Assembly (NCBI GenBank): GCA_002360495.1
Contig: DEQO01000105.1
Span: 1-33,993, forward strand
Length of the DNA stretch: 33,993 nucleotides
DNA from: Flavobacteriales bacterium UBA3364
GTDB lineage: Bacteria > Bacteroidota > Bacteroidia > Flavobacteriales_F > PHOS-HE28
Direction of reading: 5' to 3'
Shown piece after piece: positions 6,668 through 13,585 of the stretch (position 1 is its first letter; every line of letters starts with the position of its first letter). A program made the translations under genes and the position numbers. The notes under the pieces were generated by a model. That model was not told where the DNA came from and searched no databases. It was given only the letters and a program-made list of their open reading frames with translations.

Positions 6668-7057
6668 TCATTTGTTCAGCTTCTCGAAGTAGCCCCGGTT
6701 CAGGCCTTGGTTGAAGAAGCTGATGAAGAGGGCGATGTAACTGAGGTAGAACAGCGATTGCACCGCAACGACCAGTTTGCCGATCCCGGTGACCGGGAAG
6801 AAATCGCCGAAGCCGATCGTGCTGGTGACCATGAAGCTGATGTACACCGAATCGGTCCAAGAGGTGAGCGGTTGATTGAAGTATTGGCCGGCCATGTGCA
6901 GCACCGCGAAGGTGAAGACCACTTCCAGGTAATTGATGAAGATCAGCAGCTTGGAACGGCGGTAGGAGCGGGGTGTGGGCAGCGCGTCGCTGGCGAAGAT
7001 CATGGTGGGGATGTAGAGGAGCGTCTCCGCCATGAGCCAGATGTTCAGTGCGACCAT
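6668..7057 (-). CDS. K+-channel-type ion channel, C-terminal pore part (frameshifted gene)
   Basis: 129 codons in a different frame from the preceding segment. It contains two membrane helices around a pore loop with the selectivity filter STIGFGDFFP (compare TVGYGD of K+ channels), then LVVAVQSLFYLSYIALFISFF and a short tail. Together with 7045..7371 it forms one protein of about 235 residues: reading the minus strand through 7090-7080 with one extra base in the TTT run at 7084-7086 gives VRFFWQGWWRNDAMVALN, joining the two parts smoothly. The ATG at 7057 is therefore probably internal, not a true start. Either the gene is broken or the assembly lost one base of a homopolymer. Role: passive K+ or cation flux beside Ca2+ transporters. 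Confidence 0.8.
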   Translation of the reverse strand: MVALNIWLMAETLLYIPTMIFASDALPTPRSYRRSKLLIFINYLEVVFTFAVLHMAGQYFNQPLTSWTDSVYISFMVTSTIGFGDFFPVTGIGKLVVAVQSLFYLSYIALFISFFNQGLNRGYFEKLNK

Positions 7058-7371
7058 CGCATCATTCCGCCACCAGCCCTGCCAAAGAAGCGCACCGGGA
7101 AGACGGTCTTCAGCAGCACGAGCACCTCCATGGCCAGATCCTGGTATAGCGGGCCCTTGCGCCAGAAGAGGTGCTTGAGGAAGATGCCCGGGAACAGGAA
7201 TTGCGAAAGGGCGAGGATCAGGCGCACCACCTTCTCCAGGCCGGCATCCTCTTCATAGGTGTTGTTCCAGATGTGCAGCACATTCTCCCACCGATCGTGC
7301 AGTGTGCTGCGGCGCACCACGTCAGACGCGTGGCCGCGCCCAAAGAACAGTTTGTGGGCGGATCGTTTCAT
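7045..7371 (-). CDS. ion channel, N-terminal part (frameshifted gene)
   Basis: 108 codons encoding the cytoplasmic N terminus (HDRWENVLHIWNNTYEED) and the first membrane helix region (VVRLILALSQFLFPGIFLKHLF) of a small pore-loop channel. The frame then runs into the nonsense tail FGRAGGGMMRWSH and stops 12 bases past the start of the second segment. The correct continuation (WQGWWRNDAMVALN) is in the next frame, so one base is missing near the TTT at 7084-7086. A box TTCCTTTG (7382-7389) ten bases before the ATG could be its own -7 element, although the gene also follows the Ca2+ ATPase by only 35 bp. Confidence 0.8.
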   Translation of the reverse strand: MKRSAHKLFFGRGHASDVVRRSTLHDRWENVLHIWNNTYEEDAGLEKVVRLILALSQFLFPGIFLKHLFWRKGPLYQDLAMEVLVLLKTVFPVRFFGRAGGGMMRWSH

Positions 7372-7406
7372 GGCAATAGATCAAAGGAACGGCCGGTGCG
7401 TGCGCC

Positions 7407-9953
7407 TCATCCCCTGCGCGCGAAGATCTTCTCCACCTCCACCCCGATGAAAACCACGCACGAGAGCGCCGTGACCACAGCGAACTCTTCCAGCGTGAGC
7501 GCCTGCGTGCGGAAGACCTCTTGGAACGCGGGCACGAAGGTGACCAGCGCCTGAAGGCCGAAGGTGAGCGCCACGGCCCCGAGCAGCGCGGGATTGGAGA
7601 AGAAGTTGGTGCGGAAGACCGATCGTTCGGTGCGGATGGCCCACACATGGCCCATCTGGCTCAGGCAAAGCACGTTGAAGGCGATCGTCATCCAGTTATC
7701 GCGACCGCTCTCGATGGCCCAGGCCTGTGCCGCGAGCGTGACCCCGCCCATGAGCAGGCCCACCCACAGGATGTGGATGCCGAGGCCATGCGCGAAGATG
7801 CTCTCCTTGGGATGCCGCGGCTTGCGCTGCATCACATCGCGTTCTGCAGGCTCCTGCGAGAGGAAGAGGCCGGGCAGGCCATCGGTGACCAGGTTGATCC
7901 ACAGGATGTGGACGGGAAGCAGCGGGATGGGCAGGCCCAGCAAGGGCGCGAGGACGATCGCCCAGATCTCGCCGGCATTGCTGGTGAGCGTGTACTTGAT
8001 GAACTTCCGGATGTTGTCGAACACCCGGCGCCCTTCGCGCACCGCGTGGGCCAGCGTGGCGAAGTTGTCGTCGAGCAGCACCATGTCGGCGGCCTCGCGG
8101 CTTACGTCGGTGCCGGTGATGCCCATGGCCACGCCGATGTCGGCGCGCTTGAGCGCGGGCGCATCGTTCACGCCATCGCCCGTCATGGCCACGAAGTGCC
8201 CGTGCTCCTGCAGGGCGGCAACGATGTCGAGCTTCTGCTCGGGCGAAACGCGGGCGATGACGCGCAGGTGATCCACCCGTTCGCGCAGGCCCCCCGCATC
8301 GAGCTTGGCGACCTCGACGCCGGTGATCACGCTGCGCGGATCATCCGCTTCCGCTGGGCCGAGCAGACCGATGCGCCGGGCGATGGTGCGCGCGGTGACG
8401 GGGTGATCACCGGTGATCATCACCGTGCGGATGCCCGCGCCGTGGCAATCGGCGATGGCCTGCGGCACCTCGTCGCGCGGCGGGTCCTGGATGCCGGCCA
8501 GGCCGATGAGCACGACGCTGCGCTCAAGCTCATCGAGATCCTCCGGCAGCTCACCCGCAGGCAATTCGCGGTAGCCGAGCGCCATCACGCGCAAGCCCTC
8601 TTCCGCGAGGCGATCCGCCGCCGCCTTCCAGCGCGCATCGGTCGCGGCAGCGCGCTCGAGCAAGGACTCCAGCGCGCCCTTGATGAACAGCAGGTGGCTG
8701 CCATCGGTTCGGCGATGGATGGTGCTCATGCACTTGCGCACGGCATCGAAGGGCACTTCGGCCACGCGCGGCAATGCTCTTTCAGCATCGGCCTTCCGCG
8801 CACCGGCCGCTTCGGCATGCTCGAAGAGCGCCAACTCGGTGCCTTCGCCCACGGGACCATCGGGCCCGGCCAGCACGTCGTTGCTGAGGGTCATGGCTTG
8901 GAGCAGGAGCTGACGCTGTGTTTCGTCCAATAGCATCAGTTCCTCCACGCGCATGCGGTTGCGTGTCAGCGTCCCGGTCTTGTCGGTGCAGATCACGGTG
9001 ACGGAGCCGAGCGTCTCAACCGCCGCGAGCCGGCGCACGAGGGCCTGCTGCTTCACCATGCGCGCGGCAGAGAGCGCGAGCGAGACCGACATCAGCGCGG
9101 GCAGGGCTTCCGGGATCGCGGCCACGGCGAGCGAGATGGAGGTGAGCAACAAGGTCATCGGATCGCCGCCCCGCAGCCAGCCCACGGTGAAGAGCACCGC
9201 GCAAATGGCGAGCACGGCCACGGCCACCACCTTGCCGAAGGCGGCCATGCGCTTCTGCAGCGGTGTGGAGGCGGTGCCTTGGTCCAGCAGCTTGGCGATG
9301 CGGCCCATCTCGGTGCGCATGCCGGTGGCCACCACGATGCCCTCGCCGCGACCCTTGGCCACCACCGTGCCCTTGAAGCCCATGTTGCTGCGGTCGCCCA
9401 GGGGCAGGTCCGCCATGTGAAGCTCACCGGGCTGCTTGGCGGTGTCGAGCGATTCGCCGGTGAGCGCGGCCTCCTGCATGCGCAGCCCATGGCACGCGGT
9501 GAAGCGGATGTCGGCGGGCACCACCATGCCTGCCTCGAGCAGCACCACATCACCTGGCACCAGTTCGCGTGCGGGCAAGGTGCGCATCACGCCGCCGCGC
9601 CGCACGGTGGCCTGCGGGGCCGCCATGCGTTGCAGGGCCTCCAGGGCTTTCTCCGCGCGGAACTCCTGCACCACGCCGATCACGGCGTTCACCAGCACGA
9701 TGGCCAGGATGATGATCGTGTCCGTGAGGTCGCCCACTGAACCGGCAACCACTGCGGCTGCAAGCAGCACGATGATCATCAGGTCCTTGAACTGGGCGAG
9801 GAAGAGGCCAAGGATGGTGCGCTTGCGTTTGCCTTCCAGTTCGTTCGGACCGTGCTCGATCCGGCGTTCTTCGGCCTGGGCCTCGCTCAAGCCCTGTTCA
9901 CCGACGCCCAATGCCTGGCGCAGTTCTCCGATCTCCAGCAGATGCCATTTCAT
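7407..9953 (-). CDS. P2-type Ca2+-transporting ATPase
   Basis: An 848-residue inner-membrane pump using ATP to move Ca2+ (possibly Mn2+) out of the cytoplasm. Seen in order: N-terminal cation-ATPase domain (1-45), helices M1-M2, actuator domain with TGES at 165-168, M4 with AIPEALPALM (E282 is a Ca2+ ligand position in SERCA-type pumps), phosphorylation motif ICTDKTGTLT with D324, nucleotide domain, hinge TGDGVNDAPALK, then M5-M6 with NAGEIW and LLWINLVTDGLPG-type sequence (seen as HILWINLVTDGLPG). The M4 and M6 signatures fit the P2A/P2B Ca2+ group, not heavy-metal P1B pumps. It is four bases from the CaCA-family antiporter gene, so two Ca2+-type transporters are co-transcribed. Similar pumps belong to hypoxia regulons elsewhere (CtpF in DosR). 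Confidence 0.95.
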   Translation of the reverse strand: MKWHLLEIGELRQALGVGEQGLSEAQAEERRIEHGPNELEGKRKRTILGLFLAQFKDLMIIVLLAAAVVAGSVGDLTDTIIILAIVLVNAVIGVVQEFRAEKALEALQRMAAPQATVRRGGVMRTLPARELVPGDVVLLEAGMVVPADIRFTACHGLRMQEAALTGESLDTAKQPGELHMADLPLGDRSNMGFKGTVVAKGRGEGIVVATGMRTEMGRIAKLLDQGTASTPLQKRMAAFGKVVAVAVLAICAVLFTVGWLRGGDPMTLLLTSISLAVAAIPEALPALMSVSLALSAARMVKQQALVRRLAAVETLGSVTVICTDKTGTLTRNRMRVEELMLLDETQRQLLLQAMTLSNDVLAGPDGPVGEGTELALFEHAEAAGARKADAERALPRVAEVPFDAVRKCMSTIHRRTDGSHLLFIKGALESLLERAAATDARWKAAADRLAEEGLRVMALGYRELPAGELPEDLDELERSVVLIGLAGIQDPPRDEVPQAIADCHGAGIRTVMITGDHPVTARTIARRIGLLGPAEADDPRSVITGVEVAKLDAGGLRERVDHLRVIARVSPEQKLDIVAALQEHGHFVAMTGDGVNDAPALKRADIGVAMGITGTDVSREAADMVLLDDNFATLAHAVREGRRVFDNIRKFIKYTLTSNAGEIWAIVLAPLLGLPIPLLPVHILWINLVTDGLPGLFLSQEPAERDVMQRKPRHPKESIFAHGLGIHILWVGLLMGGVTLAAQAWAIESGRDNWMTIAFNVLCLSQMGHVWAIRTERSVFRTNFFSNPALLGAVALTFGLQALVTFVPAFQEVFRTQALTLEEFAVVTALSCVVFIGVEVEKIFARRG

Positions 9954-9956
9954 GGT

Positions 9957-10943
9957 TCAGGAGATCCGAAACAGGAGGATGAGATTAACGATGTACACTG
10001 TCAGGATCAGGAAAGTGTCCCACGCCAGCAGATAGCGCTTGGGCGCGGTGCGGAAGGTGAGGCCCACGATCACGATCGCGCTCATGATGATGGTGCTGAG
10101 CACCGAGAGCAGGTGCGCGTCCGAAGCGTCCTTCAGCAGGAAGCCTCCACGATACACCAGGTCGTCGATGGCGAGGATCACGATGTTGAAGAGGTTGCTT
10201 CCAAGCAGGTTCGAAACGGCCATGTCCACCGCGCCGATGCGCAGGGCCGCGACGCTCACGGCGACTTCGGGCAGCGAGGTGGAGGTGGCGAGCAGCAGTG
10301 TGCCCACGAAGGAGGCCTTCAGCCCGGTCTCCTCTGTGATGGTCTCGGCGAAGCCCGGCAGGAAAAGCGCGGCAGTGATCACCACGGCGGCGTGCACCGC
10401 ATACCAGAGCACCACGCGCTTCAAGCCGGAGCGGTCGGGCGCATCGGCATGATCCGGGGCAGGTCCGTGTCCCAGATGCTTGTACATCATCCGCATAGCC
10501 ACGAGGTAGACACCGACGAAGACGATGCTCAGTATGCCCACCCAGCCCATGACCGTGTATGGGTCCGGCAGGAAGAGGCCGAAGCCCACCAGTGCCAGCA
10601 GTACAATGCCGAGTGCGGCGCTGAGCACCTGCTTCGGTTCCACCGCGCGAAGTAGGCCTGGTCCGCGATGGAAGGCATCCAGCACTGAGAGGATGAGCAG
10701 GTTGAAGACGCAGCTGCCGAGCACATCGCCCACGGCGAGGTCGGCGTTGCCGTGGATCCCAGCGGAGCCGATGCCCACGAAGAGCTCGGGCAAGGATGTT
10801 ACGGTGGCCATGAGCACCAGTCCCAGCCAGGCGCGGCCCAGACCGGTGATCTCCGCGAGGCGATCGCCAAGGCGTGCGAGGTGGGTGCCACTGAACCAGA
10901 TGGCCAGTGCGCAGAGCAGGAAGCCCGCCGTGGCGCCGATCAT
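9957..10943 (-). CDS. Na+/Ca2+ exchanger-family (CaCA) antiporter
   Basis: A 328-residue membrane protein with about ten helices and the two internal alpha repeats of the CaCA superfamily. The first is LVLMATVTSLPELFVGIGSA followed by GDVLGSCVFNLLIL; the second is LLLATSTSLPEVAVSVAAL followed by SNLLGSNLFNIVILAIDD. The acidic residue after 'SLPE' in each repeat binds Ca2+ in the family. A cytoplasmic loop between the halves is short and His/Asp-rich (HLGHGPAPDHADAPD). The closest general type is YrbG-like. Its ATG overlaps the stop of the TerB-like gene in an ATGA arrangement (10940-10943), indicating translational coupling. The transported ion is inferred from the family. Confidence 0.93.
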   Translation of the reverse strand: MIGATAGFLLCALAIWFSGTHLARLGDRLAEITGLGRAWLGLVLMATVTSLPELFVGIGSAGIHGNADLAVGDVLGSCVFNLLILSVLDAFHRGPGLLRAVEPKQVLSAALGIVLLALVGFGLFLPDPYTVMGWVGILSIVFVGVYLVAMRMMYKHLGHGPAPDHADAPDRSGLKRVVLWYAVHAAVVITAALFLPGFAETITEETGLKASFVGTLLLATSTSLPEVAVSVAALRIGAVDMAVSNLLGSNLFNIVILAIDDLVYRGGFLLKDASDAHLLSVLSTIIMSAIVIVGLTFRTAPKRYLLAWDTFLILTVYIVNLILLFRIS

Positions 10944-11338
10944 TCCTTGAACAACTGTTCGAGTTGCGCCAGGCGACCCAGTTCAGCCTTGTTGTTGCCC
11001 GCGAACGCGCTGGCAATGGCAGCAGCCGTCTGGTAGATCATGCGCCGGAAGCCGGCATCGAACCGAGAGGGATCCGCCTTGTAGGCCTCCTTGAACCGCG
11101 CGAACGCCGCCGCGGCATCCATTGCCTGGGCGTGGGCGTGGTCGAAGCTGATGTCGATGTAGTGCGCGGCATCGGTGCCGAACTCATCGCGGCTGTCCTC
11201 CAAGGGCAGCCATTGCTCCTTGATGAGTTGCTTGAGCCGGGCGACCTCCTCCTGGCGCACCTTGCCATCGCCGGCAGCAATGCTGTAGAAGAGGTGACCG
11301 AGGCTGGCGTAGGTGTCCTGCATGGTCGTCATGTTCAT
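10940..11338 (-). CDS. TerB-like small cytoplasmic protein
   Basis: A 132-residue helical, charged protein with MQDTYASLGHLFYSIAAGDGKVRQEEVARLKQLI near its start. The 'LFY.IA..DGKV...E...L..LI' pattern is the TerB/tellurite-resistance-type helix-loop-helix, where the DG turn may bind a divalent metal. A later DEFGTDAAHYIDISFD and AFARFKEAYKADPSRF follow. Function of stand-alone TerB-like proteins is not settled; membrane-stress and metal sensing are proposed. The start is one of two near ATGs (11338 or 11332); upstream lies a CAACAACAACAACAAC leader. It sits between the SDR remnant and the exchanger, to which it is coupled by ATGA overlap. Confidence 0.7.
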   Translation of the reverse strand: MNMTTMQDTYASLGHLFYSIAAGDGKVRQEEVARLKQLIKEQWLPLEDSRDEFGTDAAHYIDISFDHAHAQAMDAAAAFARFKEAYKADPSRFDAGFRRMIYQTAAAIASAFAGNNKAELGRLAQLEQLFKE

Positions 11339-11383
11339 GGTTGTTGTTGTTGTTCGGTGATGAGGTTCGTGCAAGGATGTCGG

Positions 11384-11548
11384 TCATTGCGCCACCCAGC
11401 CACCATCCACCGCAAGGGCCTGGCCCGTGGTGAAGGAGGCGCCATCCGAACAGAGCCAAAGCACCGCGCTGGCGATCTCTTCGGACTGATAATGTCCAGG
11501 AGCCTTATGAGCATACGCCTCAACCCAGTAGCAATGCGACCAGTTCAT
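11384..11548 (-). pseudogene. C-terminal remnant of a short-chain dehydrogenase (SDR)
   Basis: The minus strand encodes PGHYQSEEIASAVLWLCSD then GASFTTGQALAVDGGWVAQ and a stop. This is the standard last ~40 residues of classical SDR oxidoreductases (pattern 'EEIA.AV.WL.SD.ASF.TGQ...VDGG'). The Rossmann fold, the Tyr-x3-Lys catalytic pair and everything else upstream are missing. Before residue ~16 the sequence no longer resembles an SDR, so the break is near 11500. The remaining frame starts with an ATG at 11548 that overlaps the USP stop codon (ATGA), so a 54-residue peptide could still be translated. It most likely marks a deletion in a stress-cluster ancestor that had a full SDR here. Confidence 0.8.
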
Positions 11549-12342
11549 AGCGCCTTATCCTGCATGACCAGCATCGGCAGGTTGATGCGTTCCGCGATCG
11601 CCTTCGATGCGCTCGGATGCAGCAGACCTCCGAGGAAACCCGCATGCCTGTGCACCACCGCCAGCAGGTCCACCTTTTCGCGCTTCACCATCCATTCCAA
11701 GCCTTCCAGGAGATCGGTCGCTTGCACCTGCTGGTAGCGATGGGCCACGTCCCTCAGTGCCTGTTCGAAGATCCGGAGTTCTTGCGCCTGTGGTCTTGGG
11801 CTTTCCCAGGCGCGCACATGCCCGACGAGGACCTCCGCATTGCTCAACTTCGCGATGTGGCGAAGCACATCCAGGGTGCGTGCCCCGACCTCTCCGAGAT
11901 CCGTGGCCAACAGGATCCGCTTCGGGCGCTCAATGGCAGCGTGCTCCGGCACGGCCAACACGGGGACCCCGCTGCCTTTGACCACTTGCGCCGTGTTGCT
12001 GCCGAAGAAGAACGTCGCCCCCGACTTGCCACGGTTACCGACGACCACCAGGTCGATGGCCCGCTTCGGAACGACCTCCTCCAGGACGCTGGCTACCTGC
12101 CCGATGTGCACCTGCCGCTGCACGCTTTCAAGTCCTGTGGCCTGGATGAACCGCTCGGCGTGCGCTTGAAGACCCTCCTTGGCGGCTTTCTCGTCCTCAT
12201 CGTTCTTCCCCAGCATCATGATGTCTTCCACGTACGCATGCAGCATCACGTATGAATTCAGTGGTCCAAAGAGCTCGAATGCATACCGGGCCGCATGCAT
12301 CGCAGGCGCGCTCAGGTCGGTGGCGATCAGGATATGGGACAT
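11545..12342 (-). CDS. tandem-domain universal stress protein
   Basis: A 265-residue cytoplasmic protein with two USP (HUP-fold) domains. Domain 1 starts MSHILIATDLSAPAMHAARY and ends with the nucleotide-loop VVVGNRGKSGATFFFGSNT (G-x2-G-x8-G-S) and VPVLAVPE. Domain 2 starts RILLATDLGEVGARTLDVL and lacks the glycine-rich ATP loop, having instead the H-x-G-F-L-x-G-L-L-H-x-S segment shared with the other two USPs of this island. The ATG at 12342 is chosen because USP domains begin with the 'M..IL..TD.S' strand. It is the first gene of the leftward cluster. A -7-like box (12367-12374) and a Crp/Fnr-like dyad (12398-12410) stand in front. Confidence 0.93.
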   Translation of the reverse strand: MSHILIATDLSAPAMHAARYAFELFGPLNSYVMLHAYVEDIMMLGKNDEDEKAAKEGLQAHAERFIQATGLESVQRQVHIGQVASVLEEVVPKRAIDLVVVGNRGKSGATFFFGSNTAQVVKGSGVPVLAVPEHAAIERPKRILLATDLGEVGARTLDVLRHIAKLSNAEVLVGHVRAWESPRPQAQELRIFEQALRDVAHRYQQVQATDLLEGLEWMVKREKVDLLAVVHRHAGFLGGLLHPSASKAIAERINLPMLVMQDKAL

Positions 12343-12366
12343 GGTCGTAGGGGGTGCTGTGCATAC

Positions 12367-12374
12367 CAAGGATA
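12367..12374 (-). promoter_or_regulatory. candidate -7 box of the leftward USP gene
   Basis: On the minus strand TATCCTTG matches TAnnTTTG except at one T. It begins about 29 bp past the centre of the dyad at 12398-12409, which puts that dyad near -40 to -41, suitable for an activator. Confidence 0.5.
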
Positions 12375-12397
12375 ATCGCCACGTCGATCCGGCCGCA

Positions 12398-12410
12398 TGA
12401 CGGTCGTCAG
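12398..12410. promoter_or_regulatory. Crp/Fnr-like dyad, leftward promoter
   Basis: TGACGGTCGTCAG has TGACG and CGTCA arms around a two-base centre and matches TGAY-N4-RTCA. It is identical at 11 of 13 positions to the second dyad at 12489-12501 on the other side of the divergent region. The leftward USP gene has its box 29 bp away. Confidence 0.6.
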
Positions 12411-12488
12411 ATCAGCACGAGGTCAATGGATCCGTGACCGTGACCGCAGCCACCCTGCGATCAGCGGCCGACCATGCTGTCTGCAAGC

Positions 12489-12501
12489 TGACGATCATCA
12501 G
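12489..12501. promoter_or_regulatory. Crp/Fnr-like dyad, rightward promoter
   Basis: TGACGATCATCAG matches TGAY-N4-RTCA; with the base before it (CTGACGATCATCAG) 12 of 14 positions fit a full palindrome. Its centre is 28.5 bp before the start of TACTTTTA (12523-12530), the candidate -7 box of the rightward USP gene. Confidence 0.6.
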
Positions 12502-12522
12502 GTAATACGACGAAACGGTCGA

Positions 12523-12530
12523 TACTTTTA
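12523..12530 (+). promoter_or_regulatory. candidate -7 box of the rightward USP gene
   Basis: TACTTTTA resembles TAnnTTTG (last base A instead of G). It lies 16 bp before the ATG at 12547 and at the same distance from its dyad as on the leftward side. Confidence 0.45.
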
Positions 12531-12546
12531 GGAGCACGGATATACC

Positions 12547-13353
12547 ATGATGAACATCGCACTGCCCACCGACCTCAGCGAGACCTCCTTCAAAGCGGCC
12601 ACGTTCGCCTTCGATCTGTACGGTACTGCAGGGACCAAGTACACGTTGGTGCATGCCTATCTGAAGCCGGCTTTCGACAATGCACTGCTTCCTCGGATCG
12701 GGAACAGCACGCAGCGCGAGGCGGTGAACGGCTTGCGCCGTTTCGAGCGTCGATGCCGCCAGTACGCGGACAGGGCGGTGATCGCCAAGAGAACCTCGCA
12801 CTTTTCGTTGGTGGATGTGCTCAACGAACTGGATCGGAACAAGGGCGTGGACATGATCGTGATGGGCACCCAAGGTGCCGGGAACTACGGCCTGGTCGGA
12901 AGCAATACAAAGGCCGTTGTGCTGGGCGCGAGCGCACCGGTGATCACCGTGCCATCGCAGTGGGCACCGGCACCGGTCAAGCGCATCATGCTCGCTGATG
13001 ATGGCGGCAGTCTGGACCGCTTCACGCTTGAACCGCTGGTCGCCTTGGCCAGGAGAACTGGCGCAGAGGTGGTGCTGGCACACGTGCGAGAGAACACGGT
13101 TTCCTTCGACAAGCATGCGGACCGGGCGCAGGTCGCCGAACTTCTTTCCGGCATCCGCCATTCGTTCGTGACGGTACAGGGCGATGAAGTGAGCAGGGAG
13201 ATCGATGGTCTGGCCAGGCAGGGAGGCGTTCAACTGGTCGCCGTGATCCACCGCCAAAGAGGCTTCTGGGAAGCGATGTTCCATGGCAGCAAGGCGAAGC
13301 GCATGGCGTTGCACACCACGGTGCCCCTATTGGTCCTGCCCGAACGGCCGTGA
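12547..13353 (+). CDS. tandem-domain universal stress protein
   Basis: A 268-residue protein with two USP domains. Domain 1: MMNIALPTDLSETSFKAATF to VIVMGTQGAGNYGLVGSNT (loop G-x2-G-x7-G-S, shorter than the ATP-binding standard) and APVITVPSQ. Domain 2: RIMLADDGGSLDRFTLEPL to LVAVIHRQRGFWEAMFHGSKA and TVPLLVLPE. In domain 1 the aspartate after the first strand is kept (PTDLS). USPs act in the cytoplasm in survival of oxygen, energy or redox stress, some by binding ATP. It heads the rightward half of the stress island under its own dyad and -7 box. The ATG at 12550 is an equally possible start. Confidence 0.92.
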   Translation: MMNIALPTDLSETSFKAATFAFDLYGTAGTKYTLVHAYLKPAFDNALLPRIGNSTQREAVNGLRRFERRCRQYADRAVIAKRTSHFSLVDVLNELDRNKGVDMIVMGTQGAGNYGLVGSNTKAVVLGASAPVITVPSQWAPAPVKRIMLADDGGSLDRFTLEPLVALARRTGAEVVLAHVRENTVSFDKHADRAQVAELLSGIRHSFVTVQGDEVSREIDGLARQGGVQLVAVIHRQRGFWEAMFHGSKAKRMALHTTVPLLVLPERP

Positions 13354-13374
13354 ACCCCGAAAGTCCACATCATC

Positions 13375-13533
13375 ATGAAGAACCAAAAGCCCAACAACGA
13401 TCACCGGTGCACCTTGGGCCGTGGCTCGTGCCTGTTGATGAACCCGTTCAGGTTGATGTACTTGAGCTGCCTGACCGGCGACCGGAAGCGTTGCCCTGCC
13501 TGCATCAGCTGCAACGTCCTGCCGCGGCGATGA
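13375..13533 (+). CDS. 52-aa cysteine-rich peptide, candidate new gene
   Basis: An open frame between two USP genes encoding 52 residues with six cysteines at positions 12, 19, 32, 40, 43 and 46. The last three form C-P-A-C-I-S-C, a close-spaced cluster suited to zinc or Fe-S binding. The middle is hydrophobic (CLLMNPFRLMYLSCL) and the ends are basic (MKNQK..., NVLPRR). It starts 21 bp after the USP stop and ends 52 bp before the next USP start, in the same direction, so co-transcription is likely. A longer frame over the same bases (13350-13601) is compositionally less sensible. I do not recognise a family; a small metal- or redox-sensing peptide is only a suggestion. Confidence 0.5.
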   Translation: MKNQKPNNDHRCTLGRGSCLLMNPFRLMYLSCLTGDRKRCPACISCNVLPRR

Positions 13534-13585
13534 CGCGGCTGATGAACGCGTTCCACGCCGCACAACGAACCATTAAGAACCCACA

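Noticed and set aside
6668..7371. programmed ribosomal frameshift in the channel gene
   Set aside because: No classical slippery heptamer plus downstream structure was seen at 7080-7090; a lost base in a short homopolymer is simpler.
7521..8933. 470-codon plus-strand frame inside the Ca2+ ATPase gene
   Set aside because: Antisense frame in a GC-rich gene; the opposite strand has every P-type ATPase motif.
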